Assembly: GCA_963931925.1 (NCBI GenBank) | Contig: OZ007571.1 | Span: forward strand, 13,464,506 to 13,528,505 | Reading direction: 5' to 3' | Length of the DNA stretch: 64,000 nucleotides | Source: Onchidella celtica | Taxonomy: Eukaryota; Mollusca; Gastropoda; Systellommatophora; Onchidiidae | In this document: in pieces, positions 1 to 11,503 of the stretch | How the letters are laid out: each line of letters opens with the position of its first letter | How positions within the stretch are numbered: position 1 is the first letter of the stretch | Notes under the pieces: model-generated | What the model saw: only the letters and a program-made list of their open reading frames with translations | Told to the model about the DNA's origin: nothing | Database searches by the model: none | Made by a program: the position numbers and the translations under genes

Positions 1-591
1 TACGCCTGACGTAGCAGTTGTTCACAAAATGTATTTATAGAGAGAGGCCATGATGTGTCAACCGCTCTCCTTTGAAACATAACTGGCACGACTGCTTGTT
101 AATCAAAAAAAAAAAAAAATGGGATCTGTAGAACACTAGAGACAAAACGTTATTCACGAACTTAATATAAGATAATACAACAAGTCACGCACGCTCACTT
201 GACTACTTAGTTCTTTGTGTGCCATGAGTTTTTCACGTTTGCTGATGCAGGAAGAAAGTAAGTGGGAGAGATGAATGAAGACCAACTACAGTATCATCTA
301 TTAATAGAAAGTCGACTTTCTTTCTTCCTGAAACAAAACAGCCTAGCATTCTTCTGCACCGGTACATCGGTGATTAGCATAAATATGACCAGTGGAAGAA
401 CCGATATATCGGTGATTAGCATACAACGAGTTAATACGTGTAATACTAAACGACTTGATGATGCTCCGTTGCCCGACACCCGCTCGCATTCCTCCCATAT
501 GATGGTATTACATTCACGTAGAGCTTCTAGAACACCCACGTGATCATCTGGTCCTTCCGACTATGATCCAGGGGGCTCGATGAACACTTAA
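1..591. other. No gene recognised
   Basis: Non-coding sequence with a poly-A run near 105-118. A short direct repeat around 366-421 (CGGTGATTAGCATA, twice) is the only structure I see. The overlapping short frames at 262-543 match nothing I recognise. Confidence 0.4.
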
Positions 592-1681
592 AGGGGTATT
601 ACACGTACAGTTAAACAGGATCAGTTTTGGATTTACGTTGGTCGTCAGTCGGCCTGCAGTCGAATCGCAACGTGTAATAAGGAAACCGGACGAAAAACGC
701 AGAAATTCGACCCGGCCGACGGTTGCGTCCTGAAAATCAGGCGCTGCCTGATATTTGGGATCCGGCCGCAGCGTATCAAAATTAACAAAAATACTCGCGA
801 GTGACCAATTTTATTGCCGCCTTATTTATTTATTTTTTTCCCTGATATTTTTCACTGTTCATTGTGGAAGTGGGTGTGTTGTTTTTGTCATGACAATGAT
901 CACCCTTGTTGCTCTGTTGAATGGGGGATATAGTGTGTAGCCTGGGGAATTATCTATGCATGAACTCTCTGTGGTGCAGGGTTGTGAGATGCTCGGTTTC
1001 GCTGTTCTCTCCTCAAACACGGCGATTTCCATTATGTCTTCATGGTCCAAAGAAACAGTTCTTCAATTTATTGAAATTTATGGTTCCACAGAGTGTTTGT
1101 GGAAAATATAAGGATTACAGCAATACATTTTCAAGAGAAAAGGCCTACGAAAAACTCGTCGACTTTTGCAAACAATTGGATCCCAATACGAACAGAGACT
1201 CACCGTTTCCAAAAAAAAAAAAAAGGCAACAATCTCAGGATTTCTTTCACAAAAAACTAAAAAAACAAGAGCAGCCATTTTTGTCAGGTGCTGGAGCTGA
1301 TGAAATTTACGTACCAAAATTCTTTTTTTTTAAAAGTCCTCAGAAAAGGTTCTTATCTCCTCCAGTGGATTTGTATGTGAGAACACACTCCTCTTTAAAA
1401 GCCAGTCTTTTGACCAAATATGACGTTGTTTTCTTCTCGTTTTTCAAAATAACATAAATTGCTACATTATCAAGCAGTTCCTCTGTCACCCATTGTATGT
1501 ATTGGTTGCCGTGTGTCTGCTATTTGCTCAACATGTGTCTGCTTGTATGTGGACGGCCTGCAGTCGGACTGTAACGTGTAATAGCAAACTTTGTCGTATG
1601 GTGGACTGCGGGCCGAGTGTCGACCGAAACTGATCCGGTCTGAAAAACTGATCCGGTTTGACTGTACGTGTAGTACCCCCT
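592..1681. mobile_element. TIR-bounded DNA transposon relic
   Basis: The ends are imperfect inverted repeats of about 38 bp: left AGGGGTATTACACGTACAG, right the complement of AGGGGGTACTACACGTACAG. A second motif, CGGCCTGCAGTCG, appears near both ends in the same orientation. No convincing target duplication was found (TAA at left, GAC at right). The interior carries an eroded MADF-like frame. Such proteins accompany PIF/Harbinger-type transposons, but the superfamily is not proven here. Confidence 0.65.
1072..1457 (+). pseudogene. Eroded MADF/Myb-SANT-like domain
   Basis: The frame holds LLKFMVPQSVCGKYKDYSN, KAYEKLVDFCKQLDPNTNRD and, after a garbled lysine-rich middle, SGAGADEIYVPK. These words match the order of MADF domains (helix with W/C-D, AYEKL, then SGAGxDDIYVPxLWYF). 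The LWYFD segment has become a Phe-rich run and the middle helix is out of register beside homopolymer A runs. MADF proteins bind DNA. This copy looks dead and belongs to the surrounding TIR relic. Confidence 0.55.
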
Positions 1682-2110
1682 GACCAACAGCCGTCTAGAC
1701 TTCTCCGGGTGTTGTGAGTCAATTTCATCAAGGTCAGACCAAAGTGGAAAGGACCGCGGTGACGGGACTCACCTGACAGTACAGGTCAAGACCTGGATCA
1801 GCGACTACGTTAATAAACAAACAAAAAAAGCGCGCGGGGGGGGGGGGCGTGATATAAGCTCAGCGCTACACAATTACACCAAGAGAGTGAGGGTGGTGTT
1901 AAACGCTGCATCTGACTTCTATTATGTTAGCGAAGTGAGGATGCTTTGGCAGTTAAATGTTGTTAATATTCTCGTTGTAGCATGAGAGTGTCAAGTGAGT
2001 TTGGGGTATTGTCTTGTGTCTCCCTTTTGTAAAACAGCCCAAAGAACAGACTATGTTAAGATGGCGACTGCAACAAACGTGCATTAGTTCCCGCATCGAT
2101 CTGTTCATTA
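1682..2110. other. No gene recognised
   Basis: Spacer between the TIR relic and the Gmr1-like LTR. It holds a poly-G run near 1,837-1,849 and nothing else I can support. Confidence 0.4.
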
Positions 2111-3308
2111 TGTCACGAGTGGAGTGACTGCAATTAAGGGGATTGCTACAGGGCGGGTGTAGAGTAAGAAGGGCTCACAGTAGACAGCAAGTTAAGCGTG
2201 CTGTTGTGAGTAGTGGGGGGGTCTGAATGAGGCGAAAGCGCTGTATTACTATCACTGCAAGTTAGAAGGCCCTACGGAGCGGACCTGTGAATAAGAGCCC
2301 ATCGGGCGGACATAAGGGAAGCAGTCGAGAAGACTAGTGAGAGAGTCTTTCCAGTGATGACTGGTACGTAGAATGTTGATTGATTATTATGATTGATGTA
2401 TTATATTATATTCGTCTATTACCATGATGTAAATAAGTAGATGTGAGGAATGTGGAAGTCCTTGATATTGGATATAGCAATGTGCGCCATGAGCGATAGA
2501 TGAAAGTGAGTTCATGGATTTGTAGCGCGAGTGAGTAGTGTGTACTCCGATGGAAGTGTGTTACCGTAAGATGTGTGGTGAGTGAAAGGTGAACTAGTGT
2601 GTGTACGCTTCATGGATTGTAAGGAGAGGTGGAGTGAATAGAAATGGTAGGGTATTATACCAATGTAATGTTATTCTTGTAGGTGTCGAGGACGGGCCGC
2701 AGAGCCACTTCGATGAGCACAGGGGATAGGCCAGCATAGGGCCGGAGGCCACACATAGGCCAGAAGTGAGGCTGTCAGTGCAGGACAGTAGAGGCACATA
2801 AAGTCGTGGCAGTCAGGCCACGGACAGGGACGTAGATATGAGCGTGAATGTGATAATGCACTATTGCCATGTTGAGGGGAGAATGTACTATTGAAATGAT
2901 AATGTCTATTGAAATGATAATGTCTATTGAAATGATAATGTGTTATTGCCCTGCTGAGGTGCTAGGGGAGTGCTAAGGTGTATGACGATAGGAAGGTGAT
3001 ATTGAGAGACTGCGGTGCCAGTGAATTATTAATGTGCTATTAAGACCCTGAGGGGAGAGGCTGAGGCCAAAGTGCCTTTAGGAGTAACTACCGGATTGTG
3101 GATCCGAGGGAGAGTGCGTGTGAGAATAAGGCCGTTGTACGGCAGTTGATTTCAATAATATAATGTATGTAATTGCGCTATTATCTGTATAATTATGTTT
3201 AATAAATGTGTGAGTCTGATGGATTGTTCTGTTAAGTGTTAAACTTGTTTGTTCGTGATTGTTGTCCTGTCATAAACTATTACATCTCCCAGTCTGGGAT
3301 TTGTGACA
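2111..3308 (+). repeat. Gmr1-like 5' LTR
   Basis: 1,198 bp from TGTCACGAGTGG to GGGATTTGTGACA, with short inverted ends TGTCAC/GTGACA. Near-identical to 8,803-9,982. It contains a small internal tandem repeat of TGAAATGATAATGTCTAT around 2,890-2,940, with one more unit than the other LTR. Confidence 0.9.
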
Positions 3309-3309
3309 C

Positions 3310-3322
3310 TGGGGGCTCGTCC
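3310..3322 (+). promoter_or_regulatory. Primer-binding site, tRNA-Pro type
   Basis: TGGGGGCTCGTCC lies one base after the LTR end. It is the classic sequence complementary to the 3' end of tRNA-Pro, also used by murine leukaemia viruses. The same site follows the second LTR at 9,984-9,996. Confidence 0.8.
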
Positions 3323-4266
3323 TGTTTACCTGTGGTCATTTTGACATTGTGTATTCGTTATAACTAGTTGTTTTTCTGTTGTGCTAGGAATTCATGCCGT
3401 TGTCTTTGTTCGTGGGATGAATGGAAATTTCATGATGGTATGATTTATGTATGTTTATGAATAATAATATGTATTGATGCATGTATTTTGATGAATATGT
3501 ATTAATGTGTACTTAAATTTCTGCAGAGTGTGTGTGCCAGCCTGAGGAGTCAAGCGGCCAGAGCTCCGATTAAGGGGAGGAGTTAAACTCAAAATTTGAA
3601 AGTTAAGTAAAAGTCAAAATTTTTGTGCCCTGGATTTTGGGCTGTTCCTTTAATCTGTCTTTTTCCCTGTTTTGCTGTTTTTGTTGTCGTTATAGATTAT
3701 ACGGGCGGTGGCGCGGGTTTGCTGTGGTGAGCGTAGTTTGTCCTCTTCGGGAGGTGGGCTAATCTAGGAACTTCGTTCATCACAGTGAACAGTTCTGTAG
3801 GGACCTGTATTTTTTGTTTAGATTCTAGCGTTCTATCTTCCTCGTTGTTTTAGGAAGACGTTTCTCTTGTCCTTCTCCTCCCTATCTGTAGATACGTTCT
3901 TTTTTTTCAGACTCTGTTCTTGTTTGTACCGTGTAGTATAATCGGCGTAGTTAGGTTGCATTTTTTTCCATTATATTTTCTTTTTTAGGTCTTTGTCCTA
4001 GTCTGGTTCGTTGTCCTTGACGTACTTGTGGTCCTTCTACTATATTTCTTCATTCTTGTCGTTCTATTTTCTTTTATAATTAATAGTGCTATACATTTTA
4101 TAGATATAGAATTAGTTGTGCTGTAAAGGTAAATTTCTGAATTGTATTTGAGACAACTAGGTATTGTTATATCTGGTGTGATCTCAGGTCTCTGGTCGTA
4201 TCGTTAGTGATCATACCGACAGGTTAGACGTTTTTTTAATACATACCATAACCATAAATCTGTGAA

Positions 4267-5578
4267 ATGGCGGAACTCCAACAACTAATGAAGTTGGGTA
4301 AGGAACTTGGCCTGGAGGGAGAGGAGCTACGCGGCTGGATTAAAGAACAGCAGGCGGATTTGCGCGATGAGCGTGCTAAGGATAGAGAGCGAGAAAAAGA
4401 GGCTAAGGCTCATCGCGCAGGAGAGAGAGGCTAGGGATAAAGAAGAGGAAAGAGAGTTTAAGTTAAAGGAGTTGCAACAGGAGAGGGAGTTTAAGTTAAA
4501 GGAGTTAGAAGCTCAGCAACAGGAAAGAGAGGCTAAGGAAAGGGAGCAGGAGATAAGGTTAAAGGAGATAGAGGCGCAAGTAAAGATTGCTGAGTTAGAA
4601 CTCAAGAAGAATACGCCAGCGGAAACGGCTGAGCGGCAGGTACACAATAAAGGTGGTGTTAGGATTAAGCTCCCTACGTTCGACGACCGGAAGGACGACA
4701 TAGACGCCTTCCTTTACAGGTTCGAACTGAACGCACAATTGCAATGGGGGGGAAAATAAGGAATTATGGGCCACGTACCTGGCATCGCTATTGCAGGGGC
4801 GAGCGTTAACCTACTTTAAAGAGCTACAGCGCGAAGACGTGCAAGATTACGATAAGCTGAAGGCTTTGATGCTTCGCCGATTTGCGCGTACCGAGGAATA
4901 TTTCCGGGAGCAGTTTAGGCGGGCACGTGCAGATACCAGGGAGGACTTTGCTGCCTTCGTCGCGAGACTAACGGAGTATTTCGCGAACTGGGTAGACTTG
5001 GCGCATGTGGGCGCGGATTTTGCTAAACTGAAAGACTTAATGATCCGTGACCAGCTGTACGCGTCGTGCCACAAAGATCTGGTGGCTTTCCTGAAAGAGA
5101 ACGAACCCGCGACGGTGCAGGAGGCGTCTAAGTTGGCGGAAGCATACCGTACGGCACATCCGTCCAAACCAGTCGCCAGGGCGTACGTCCAAGATGCTGG
5201 GTACGTCGCCGTTGTCGAGGGGTCGCCGGCAGGACTTAAGGACAGGTCGCGTCAGCGTGGTGCCTATAGCGGGCAAGCCCAGGGGCAGCGTAGGGGCTAT
5301 CACCAATCACCGGCATATGGATCCGGTAAGTTTGACCGAGCAGGAGGGCTAGGTCGCGGTAATGGCCGTGGGCGATTTGTGACCTTTGCCGATGACCGAC
5401 GGCATAGGGACTCTAGTTCCGGTCGCGATGGGTCACGGGGACCCAGGCCTAGTGCAGCACAGGGAGCGGAGTGTTGGACTTGCGGACGCGTGGGTCACTT
5501 TTCACGCGAGTGTAGGGCCGCGAAGTGTTGGAACTGCGGTAGAGCAGATCACATCAGCGTGAATTGCCCTGCAGGTAG
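4267..5578 (+). pseudogene. Gag region of the Gmr1-like element
   Basis: Fossil gag. It begins MAELQQLMKLGKELGLEGEE with a long charged coiled coil (KLKELQQEREFKLKELEAQ). A helical capsid segment follows, with ATYLASLLQGRALTYFKEL, a REQFRRARADTREDF helix and DLMIRDQLYASCHKDL. Two zinc knuckles close it (CWTCGRVGHFSREC and CWNCGRADHISVNC). The capsid segment has the look of a SCAN-like helix bundle; the vertebrate SCAN domain is thought to derive from a Gmr1-like gag. Part of a broken element. Confidence 0.75.
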
Positions 5579-5759
5579 GATAGCGGCGAACGCGGACAGT
5601 AGCTCCAGTCCATGTTCCCCAAATAAATTTCATCATGCGGCTGCGTGCGTTACATCGGACAACGGAGGCGGACAGTATTCTAAGTGTCCCAGTTGTGAGA
5701 AGTTACTATCTTCCGGTGTTTTACCTTGTGGGAGAAAGATCCCCGTTATAAATTCATGT

Positions 5760-6890
5760 CATACAGGAGGTGGTCTTAGGGTTTATCCGGGGTTTGTTGG
5801 GGACGAACCGGTCTCGGTTTTACGAGATACAGGATCTACCGTTGTGGGAGTGCATAGGGACTGCATTCGGGATTCACAGCTTACAGGTGAGACTGTCCCG
5901 TGCATCCAATTTTCGGGGGCCATTGAGAAATTACCCATGGCAAGAATAGTGATAGATACACCTTTCCTTAGCGGGGAAGTCGAAGCAGTCGTTGGTTGTT
6001 TTCCAGGCGCCCAGCTCATCATTGGGAATGTATCACGGGTAGTTTCCCCTTCCGATGAGAACGTGCAAGCATGGTCGCAATCAAAAGGTATCGACTTTTG
6101 CGCCGCGGTCGAAACACGTCGACGGGTAGCTGATAAAGATAAGATTAGACCTTTGGCTACGCCAGCGGTCAACCTAGATATCACGCCAGAGCGCTTGGCG
6201 AGATTACAAAGGGAGGACCCATCATTGGACCCATGTTTTGGGGAAGCGCGAACCGAGAAAACGAGGAAATATAAGAACGGGTCATCTTCTTTTTTTGTCC
6301 AGGGGGGCATTCTGTTCCGTATGTACGTAACGGTGTCCTCCATTTTAAAGCAGGTCGTCGTGCCACGGTCGTTAATTGCTACAGTATTGCGTCTGGCCCA
6401 TGATGTTCCATTAGCGGATCATATGGGAAGTGCTAGAACCAAGCAAAGAGTTCTGAAAAATTTTTATTCGCCGTCAGTATACAGAGATGTACGGTTATAT
6501 TGTAAGACGTGCAGTGCGTGCCAAAAGACGACGCATAAGGGTCGTACACCCCAGGCTCCTCTTCAAAAGATCCCCACGGTTTCGGAAACGGTTAAAAAGG
6601 TTTCGATAGACCTTGTTGATTTAAGAGAAAGATTATCTTCAGAGCGCACTATAGCAGAAGAAGCTTCGAGTATCGCTTCAAAAAGAGCAATAGCCTATAA
6701 AGATAGAGGATCCAAACTGAGAATTTTTAAGCCGGGAGACAAGGTCCTATTGTTGTTACCTACGGACCATAATAAGTTATTGATGACATGGAAAGGCCCC
6801 TATGTTATTGAGCGAGTTGTTTCAAAGGTAGATTACGCTATCCACATTGATGGAACGAGTAAGGTTTTCCATGTTACAGAGATTTTATGA
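5760..6890 (+). pseudogene. Protease and integrase-derived region of the Gmr1-like element
   Basis: Continues the gag frame. An aspartic-protease-like segment (VSVLRDTGSTVVGVH) is followed by an integrase-type zinc-binding segment (LAHDVPLADHMGSARTKQ through YCKTCSACQK) and an integrase C-terminal-like segment (FKPGDKVLLLLP, WKGPYVIERVV). All of this lies ahead of reverse transcriptase. Part of a broken fossil. Confidence 0.75.
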
Positions 6891-6919
6891 GAGACCACAG
6901 TATCTGTGTGCGCAGACAA

Positions 6920-8446
6920 GACCAGAGGAGACCGTCTTCTCTGTTGCTTGTACGGGGGTCGTAGACCAGTTGGACTGTGACGTAAGCGACACCGAGGCGC
7001 AGGAAGAGTTACAAATTCAATTGCCGGAGTTAACTGCGACACAAGGTTACAGGGACGTAAAAATTAACCCTGACCTTACGAGTTCAAGGAGTAGGGAACT
7101 TGAGACCCTGTTAGCGTCATTTCCGGATGTTGTTACGGATTTGCCGGGTCGCACTACGGTGATCCAGCACCAAATAAAGTTGATTTCGGATAAGCCAGTA
7201 TTTCTTAGACCGTATCCGCTGCCTTTTTCTTCGAGAGATAGAGTCATAAAGGAAGTTGAGTCAATGCTGAAGTTAGATGTGATAGAACCATCAACATCGC
7301 CGTATTCATCACCCATCGTCCTCGTGAAAAAACTTGATGGATCGGTGCGGTTCTGTATTGATTTTCGAAGATTGAACACTATTACGGTAGGCGATAGGGA
7401 GCCTATTCCGTTTCAGGAGGAATTAATAGCTTCATTGGCCGGGTCCACGTGGTTTTCCAAGATAGATTTGACGAAAGGGGTATTGGGAAATCCCGCTTAC
7501 TGAGGAGTCTAAACAATACACGGCGTTCCAGACGCCCATTGGATTATTCCAATTTAAGGTCATGCCATTTGGGTTGGTAAAAGCGCCAGCGACGTTTCCA
7601 CGATTAATGAGATTAGTGTTGAAGGACATACCTAATGTCGTGTCATTCTTTGACGATATAGCATGCCATACGTCGACATGGTCTGATCATATTCAGACAC
7701 TAACAGTAATTTTTCAACGATTACGTCATTTTGGGTTAACTGCTAAACCCGCAAAGATGGATTTGGCATGTCCAGAGATAGTATTCTTAGGACATATTGT
7801 GGGTAGAGGTGTTCAGAGACCTGAAGAAACAAAAATTGACAAGTTAGTAGGGTTGCAAATCCCTAAAACAAAGAAACAAGTCAGAAGCTTAGTGGGAATT
7901 TTAAATTATTACAGAAAGTTCATTCCAAATTTTTCCTCCTTGTCATCTTCTCTTACTGACCTTACTAAGAAGGGACAACCCGTTAAGGTCCAGTGGACGA
8001 CTGAATGTCAGACATCATTTGATAATTTGGTGACAGCATTATCATCGTCACCCATTCTGATATTACCCGATTTTCGATCTAATTTTATCCTCAGAACGGA
8101 TGCGTCGGACTCTGGTGTCGGCGCTTGTCTTCTACAGGAGAAGAACGAATGTCTCCATCCTGTATGTTATGTCAGTAGGAAGTTATTGCAGAGAGAAAGA
8201 AAGTATTCTGTGATAGAGCGTGAATGTCTTGCCATTGTGTGGTCCGTCCAGAAACTAGGACGTTATCTCATGGGACGAGAATTTTGTATCCAGACAGACC
8301 ACAAGCCAATGACATTTTTGTCGAAGAATCGTTCGTCCAGCCCACGCTTGTCTAGATGGGCATTGGCTTTGCAGCCGTATACCTTCGTTATTCAACCAAT
8401 TCCAGGAACCAGCAATCATATCGCCGACTACCTTAGTCGAGCCTAG
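6920..8446 (+). pseudogene. Reverse transcriptase and RNase H region of the Gmr1-like element
   Basis: Fossil pol segment. Words include HQIKLISDKPVFLRPYPLP, VKKLDGSVRFCIDFRRLN, MPFGLVKAPATF and the RT thumb (VRSLVGILNYYRKFIPNFSS). RNase H follows with RTDASDSGVGACLLQ, SVIERECLAIVWSVQKL and QTDHKPMTFL. The frame ends at 8,446, and the 3' region to 8,802 is non-coding. Broken. Confidence 0.85.
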
Positions 8447-8785
8447 GGGAAGATTTCAGGAGCTTATACATCGGAGGACAGGAACATTGACAGGATCTGT
8501 GTGAATGAGTCGACTTTAAAATATTGACATTATAAATATGATATGAAGAATGGTTGATAGGTTGATTGGTTTTTGATTCTGTATTAGATATTGTGTTTAG
8601 TTAGCTATTCATGATGTGACACATATATGCATATTGCAGGCCATATTGATCCCCATATTTTCCCCTGATTTCGGTATTTTATATACTAGGGGAACTGCTA
8701 GGTCATTTTTTTTAGTGTACGTATTGCTCACGCTCACTCGTTGACAGTCATCTTGATGCGATTTGAAATTAATTGCATTAATTTT

Positions 8786-8802
8786 TTTGGGGTGGGGGAT
8801 GA
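8786..8802 (+). promoter_or_regulatory. Polypurine tract of the Gmr1-like element
   Basis: The purine-rich run TTGGGGTGGGGGATGA abuts the 3' LTR at 8,803, where plus-strand priming is expected. Confidence 0.6.
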
Positions 8803-9982
8803 TGTCACGAGTGGAGTGAGTGCAATTAAGGGGATTGCTACAGAGCGGGTGTAGAGTAAGAAGGGCTCACGGTGGACAAGTAAGTTAAGCGTGCTGTTGT
8901 GAGTAGTGGGAGGGTCTGAATGAGGCGAAAACGCTGTATTACTATCACTGCAAGTTAGAAGGCCCTACGGAACGGACCTGTGAATAAGAGCCCATCGGGC
9001 GGACATAAGGGAAGCAGTCGAGAAGACTAGTGAGAGAGTCTTTCCAGTGATGACTGGTATGTAGAACGTTGATTGATTATTATGATTGATGTATTATATT
9101 ATATTCGTCTATTACCATGATGTAAATAAGTAGATGCGAGGAATGTGGAAGTCCTTGATATTGGATATAGCAATGTGCGCCATGAGCGATAGATGAAAGT
9201 GAGTTCATGGATTTGTAGCGCGAGTGAGTAGTGTGTACTCCGATGGAGGTGTGTTACCGTAAGATGTGTGGTGAGTGAAAGGTGAACTAGTGTGTGTACG
9301 CTTCGTGGGTTGTAAGGAGAGGTGGAGTGAATAGAAATGGTAGGGTATTATACCAATGTAATGTTATTCTTGTAGGTGTCGAGGACGGGCCGCAGAGCCA
9401 CCTCGATGAGCACAGGGGATAGGCCAGCATAGGGCCGGAGGCCACACATAGGCCAGAAGTGAGGCTGTCAGTGCAGGACAGTAGAGGCACATAAAGTCGT
9501 GGCAGTCAGGCCACGGACAGGGACGTAGATATGAGCGTGAATGTGATAATGCACTATTGCCATGTTGAGGGGAGAATGTACTATTGAAATGATAATGTCT
9601 ACTGAAATGATAATGTGTTATTGCCCTGCTGAGGTGCTAGGGGAATGCTAAGGTGTATGACAATAGGAAGGTGATATTGAGAGACTGCGGTGCCAGTAAA
9701 TTATTAATGTGCTATTAAGACCCTGAGGGGAGAGGCTGAGGCCGAAGTGCCTTTAGGAGTAACTACCGGATTGTGGATCCGAGGGAGAGTGTGTGTGAGA
9801 ATAAGGCCGTTGTACGGCAGTTGATTTCAATAATATAATGTATGTAATTGCGCTATTATCTGTATAATTATGTTTAATAAATGTGTGAGTCTGATGGATT
9901 GTTCTGTTAAGTGTTAACTTGTTTGTTCGTGATTGTTGTCCTGTCATAACTTATTACATCTCCCAGTCTGGGATTTGTGACA
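8803..9982 (+). repeat. Gmr1-like 3' LTR (shared with a second partial copy)
   Basis: 1,180 bp, TGTCACGAGTGG to TTTGTGACA. It closes the element at 2,111 and also leads into another primer-binding site and leader at 9,983-10,785, so it may serve two tandem copies. Confidence 0.88.
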
Positions 9983-10785
9983 CTGGGGGCTCGTCCTGTT
10001 TACCTGTGGTCATTTTGACATTGTGTATTCGTTATATCTAGTTGTTTTTCTGTTGTGCTAGGAATTCGTGCTGTTGTCTTTGTTCGTGGGATGAATGGAA
10101 ATTTCATGATGGTATGATTTATGTATGTTTATGAATAATAATATGTATTGATGCATGTATTTTGATGAATATGTATTAATGTGTACTTAAATTTCTGCAG
10201 AGTGTGTGTGCCAGCCTGAGGAGTCAAGCGGCCAGAGCTCCGATTAAGGGGAGGAGTTAAACTCAAAAATTGAAAGTTAAGTGAAAATTTTGTACCCTGG
10301 ATTGGGGGATGTCTTTTCATCTGTCTGTTTCCCTGTTTTTGCTGTTTTTGTCGTAATCGATTATACGGGCGGTGGCGCGGGTTTGCTGTGGTGAGCGTAG
10401 TTTGTCCTCTTCGGGAGGTGGGCTAATCTAGGAACCGCGTTCATCACAGTGAACAGTTCTGTAGGGACCTGTATTTTTGTTTAGATTGTGCCGTTCCATC
10501 TTCCTCGTTGTTTTAGGAAGACGTCTCTCTTGTCCCTCTCTTACCTTTCTGTAGATACGTTCTTTTTTTTCAGACTCTGTTCTTGTTCGTAGCTTGTAGT
10601 GTAATCGGCGTAGTAGGTTGCATTTTTTTTTTCCATTATAGTTTTTTTTTTGTAGAAGCTTTGTCCTAGTCGGGTTCGTTGTCCTTGACGTACTTGTGGT
10701 CCTTCTACTGTATTTCTTCATTCTTGTCGTTTCTATTTTCTTTTATAATTAATAGTGCTATACATTTTATAGATATAGAATTAGA
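9983..10785 (+). mobile_element. Second leader fragment of the Gmr1-like family
   Basis: Matches 3,309-4,114 (primer-binding site, then untranslated leader up to TATAGATATAGAATTAG) at high identity and then stops. It is the start of a second, incomplete copy sharing the LTR at 8,803-9,982. Confidence 0.85.
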
Positions 10786-10839
10786 CCTCGTAAGAGTGTA
10801 AGTCGAATTTTCCCCTTAAACCACATCACGACATCTTTA

Positions 10840-10956
10840 TTTTGCTTTCTATTGTTTGGGTTTTATTTCGCAACATACAACCTTTGCTTTTTGCCCAATT
10901 TTGACTTTGCTTATAGCCCTGCTGCGACCCCACAGTTTTTCTGTGGTTTTTATATT
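10840..10956 (+). repeat. Dispersed repeat shared with the PTPR 3' inverted repeat
   Basis: From about CTATTGTTTGGGTTTTATTT to CTGTGGTTTTTATATTA this matches the reverse complement of about 36,048-36,170, including the word GCGACCCCACAG. It lies directly beyond the truncated leader. Confidence 0.75.
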
Positions 10957-11019
10957 AGATGATGTTATGTGTATAAAACTTAAAACTTGCAGCGGTGTGT
11001 GTTGTTTGTTTATAAATTA

Positions 11020-11190
11020 TCTTTGAGGTGGAAAGATGGCCGAAAGACGGTCTGAAAGAAAAATATAGAGCGTTGTGTTTGAAAGGTCAAATGAAAAAGA
11101 TTCAAACAGAAAAAGAAGAGTCTCTTGAATTTTATATTTGGCGATGATCAGATAACCTATGTCCAAAAAGGGGGGAGGAATTGAACAAGT
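11020..11190 (+). repeat. Relic unit fragment R1
   Basis: Contains AATATAGAGCGTTGTGTTTG and a Lys-rich frame that recur at about 13,610-13,740, 21,780-21,890 and 23,245-23,340. It is an old fragment of a multicopy coding-like element of unknown type. Confidence 0.6.
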
Positions 11191-11498
11191 TCAAGTTTAG
11201 TTTATTGTAGGCCTGACGGCCAATTCAAAATACACAGAAGAATCATGTAAACAATCTTTGACAACATTAAAGACAAACAAACAAACAGACAGACAAAGCA
11301 CACGGTCATTCACTCTGTCCGCTCCCTGCTGCCTGCTTCAATGTAGACACTTACTTACAATAATAATATACAATAAAATACAACTTGTAATTGCCAGCCA
11401 GAGTCATCACTTTTCAATCCCCCACCCCCCTCCCCCCCCCCCCAACCCATCTTTCCTCACCTTTATCAGTTGTGAATTTACTGTAATTGAAGACATCA
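11191..11498. other. No gene recognised; C-rich run
   Basis: AT-rich sequence with an ACAAACAAACAGACAGAC stretch and a poly-C run near 11,420-11,444. No gene seen. Confidence 0.4.
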
Positions 11499-11503
11499 CT
11501 AAG

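Larger units (their letters stand above)
2111..9982 (+). mobile_element. Gmr1-like Ty3/Gypsy LTR retrotransposon, broken copy
   Basis: Fossil LTR element in plus orientation: LTR, primer-binding site, leader, gag with coiled coil and zinc knuckles, protease, integrase parts, reverse transcriptase, RNase H, polypurine tract, LTR. Integrase parts lie upstream of reverse transcriptase, the order known from Gmr1-like elements. The LTRs differ at roughly 2 percent of positions by eye, so the insertion is fairly young. The copy is broken, with several breaks. No flanking target duplication is seen because sequence of the same family continues past the right LTR. Confidence 0.85.

Noticed and set aside
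262-543. Overlapping 93- and 81-codon frames on both strands
   Set aside because: No similarity, no splice or promoter context; chance open frames.
2594-2797. 67-codon minus frame, also at 9,287-9,490 and in part at 11,980-12,183
   Set aside because: It recurs only because it lies in the LTR of the Gmr1-like family; it reads against the element and has no recognisable product.
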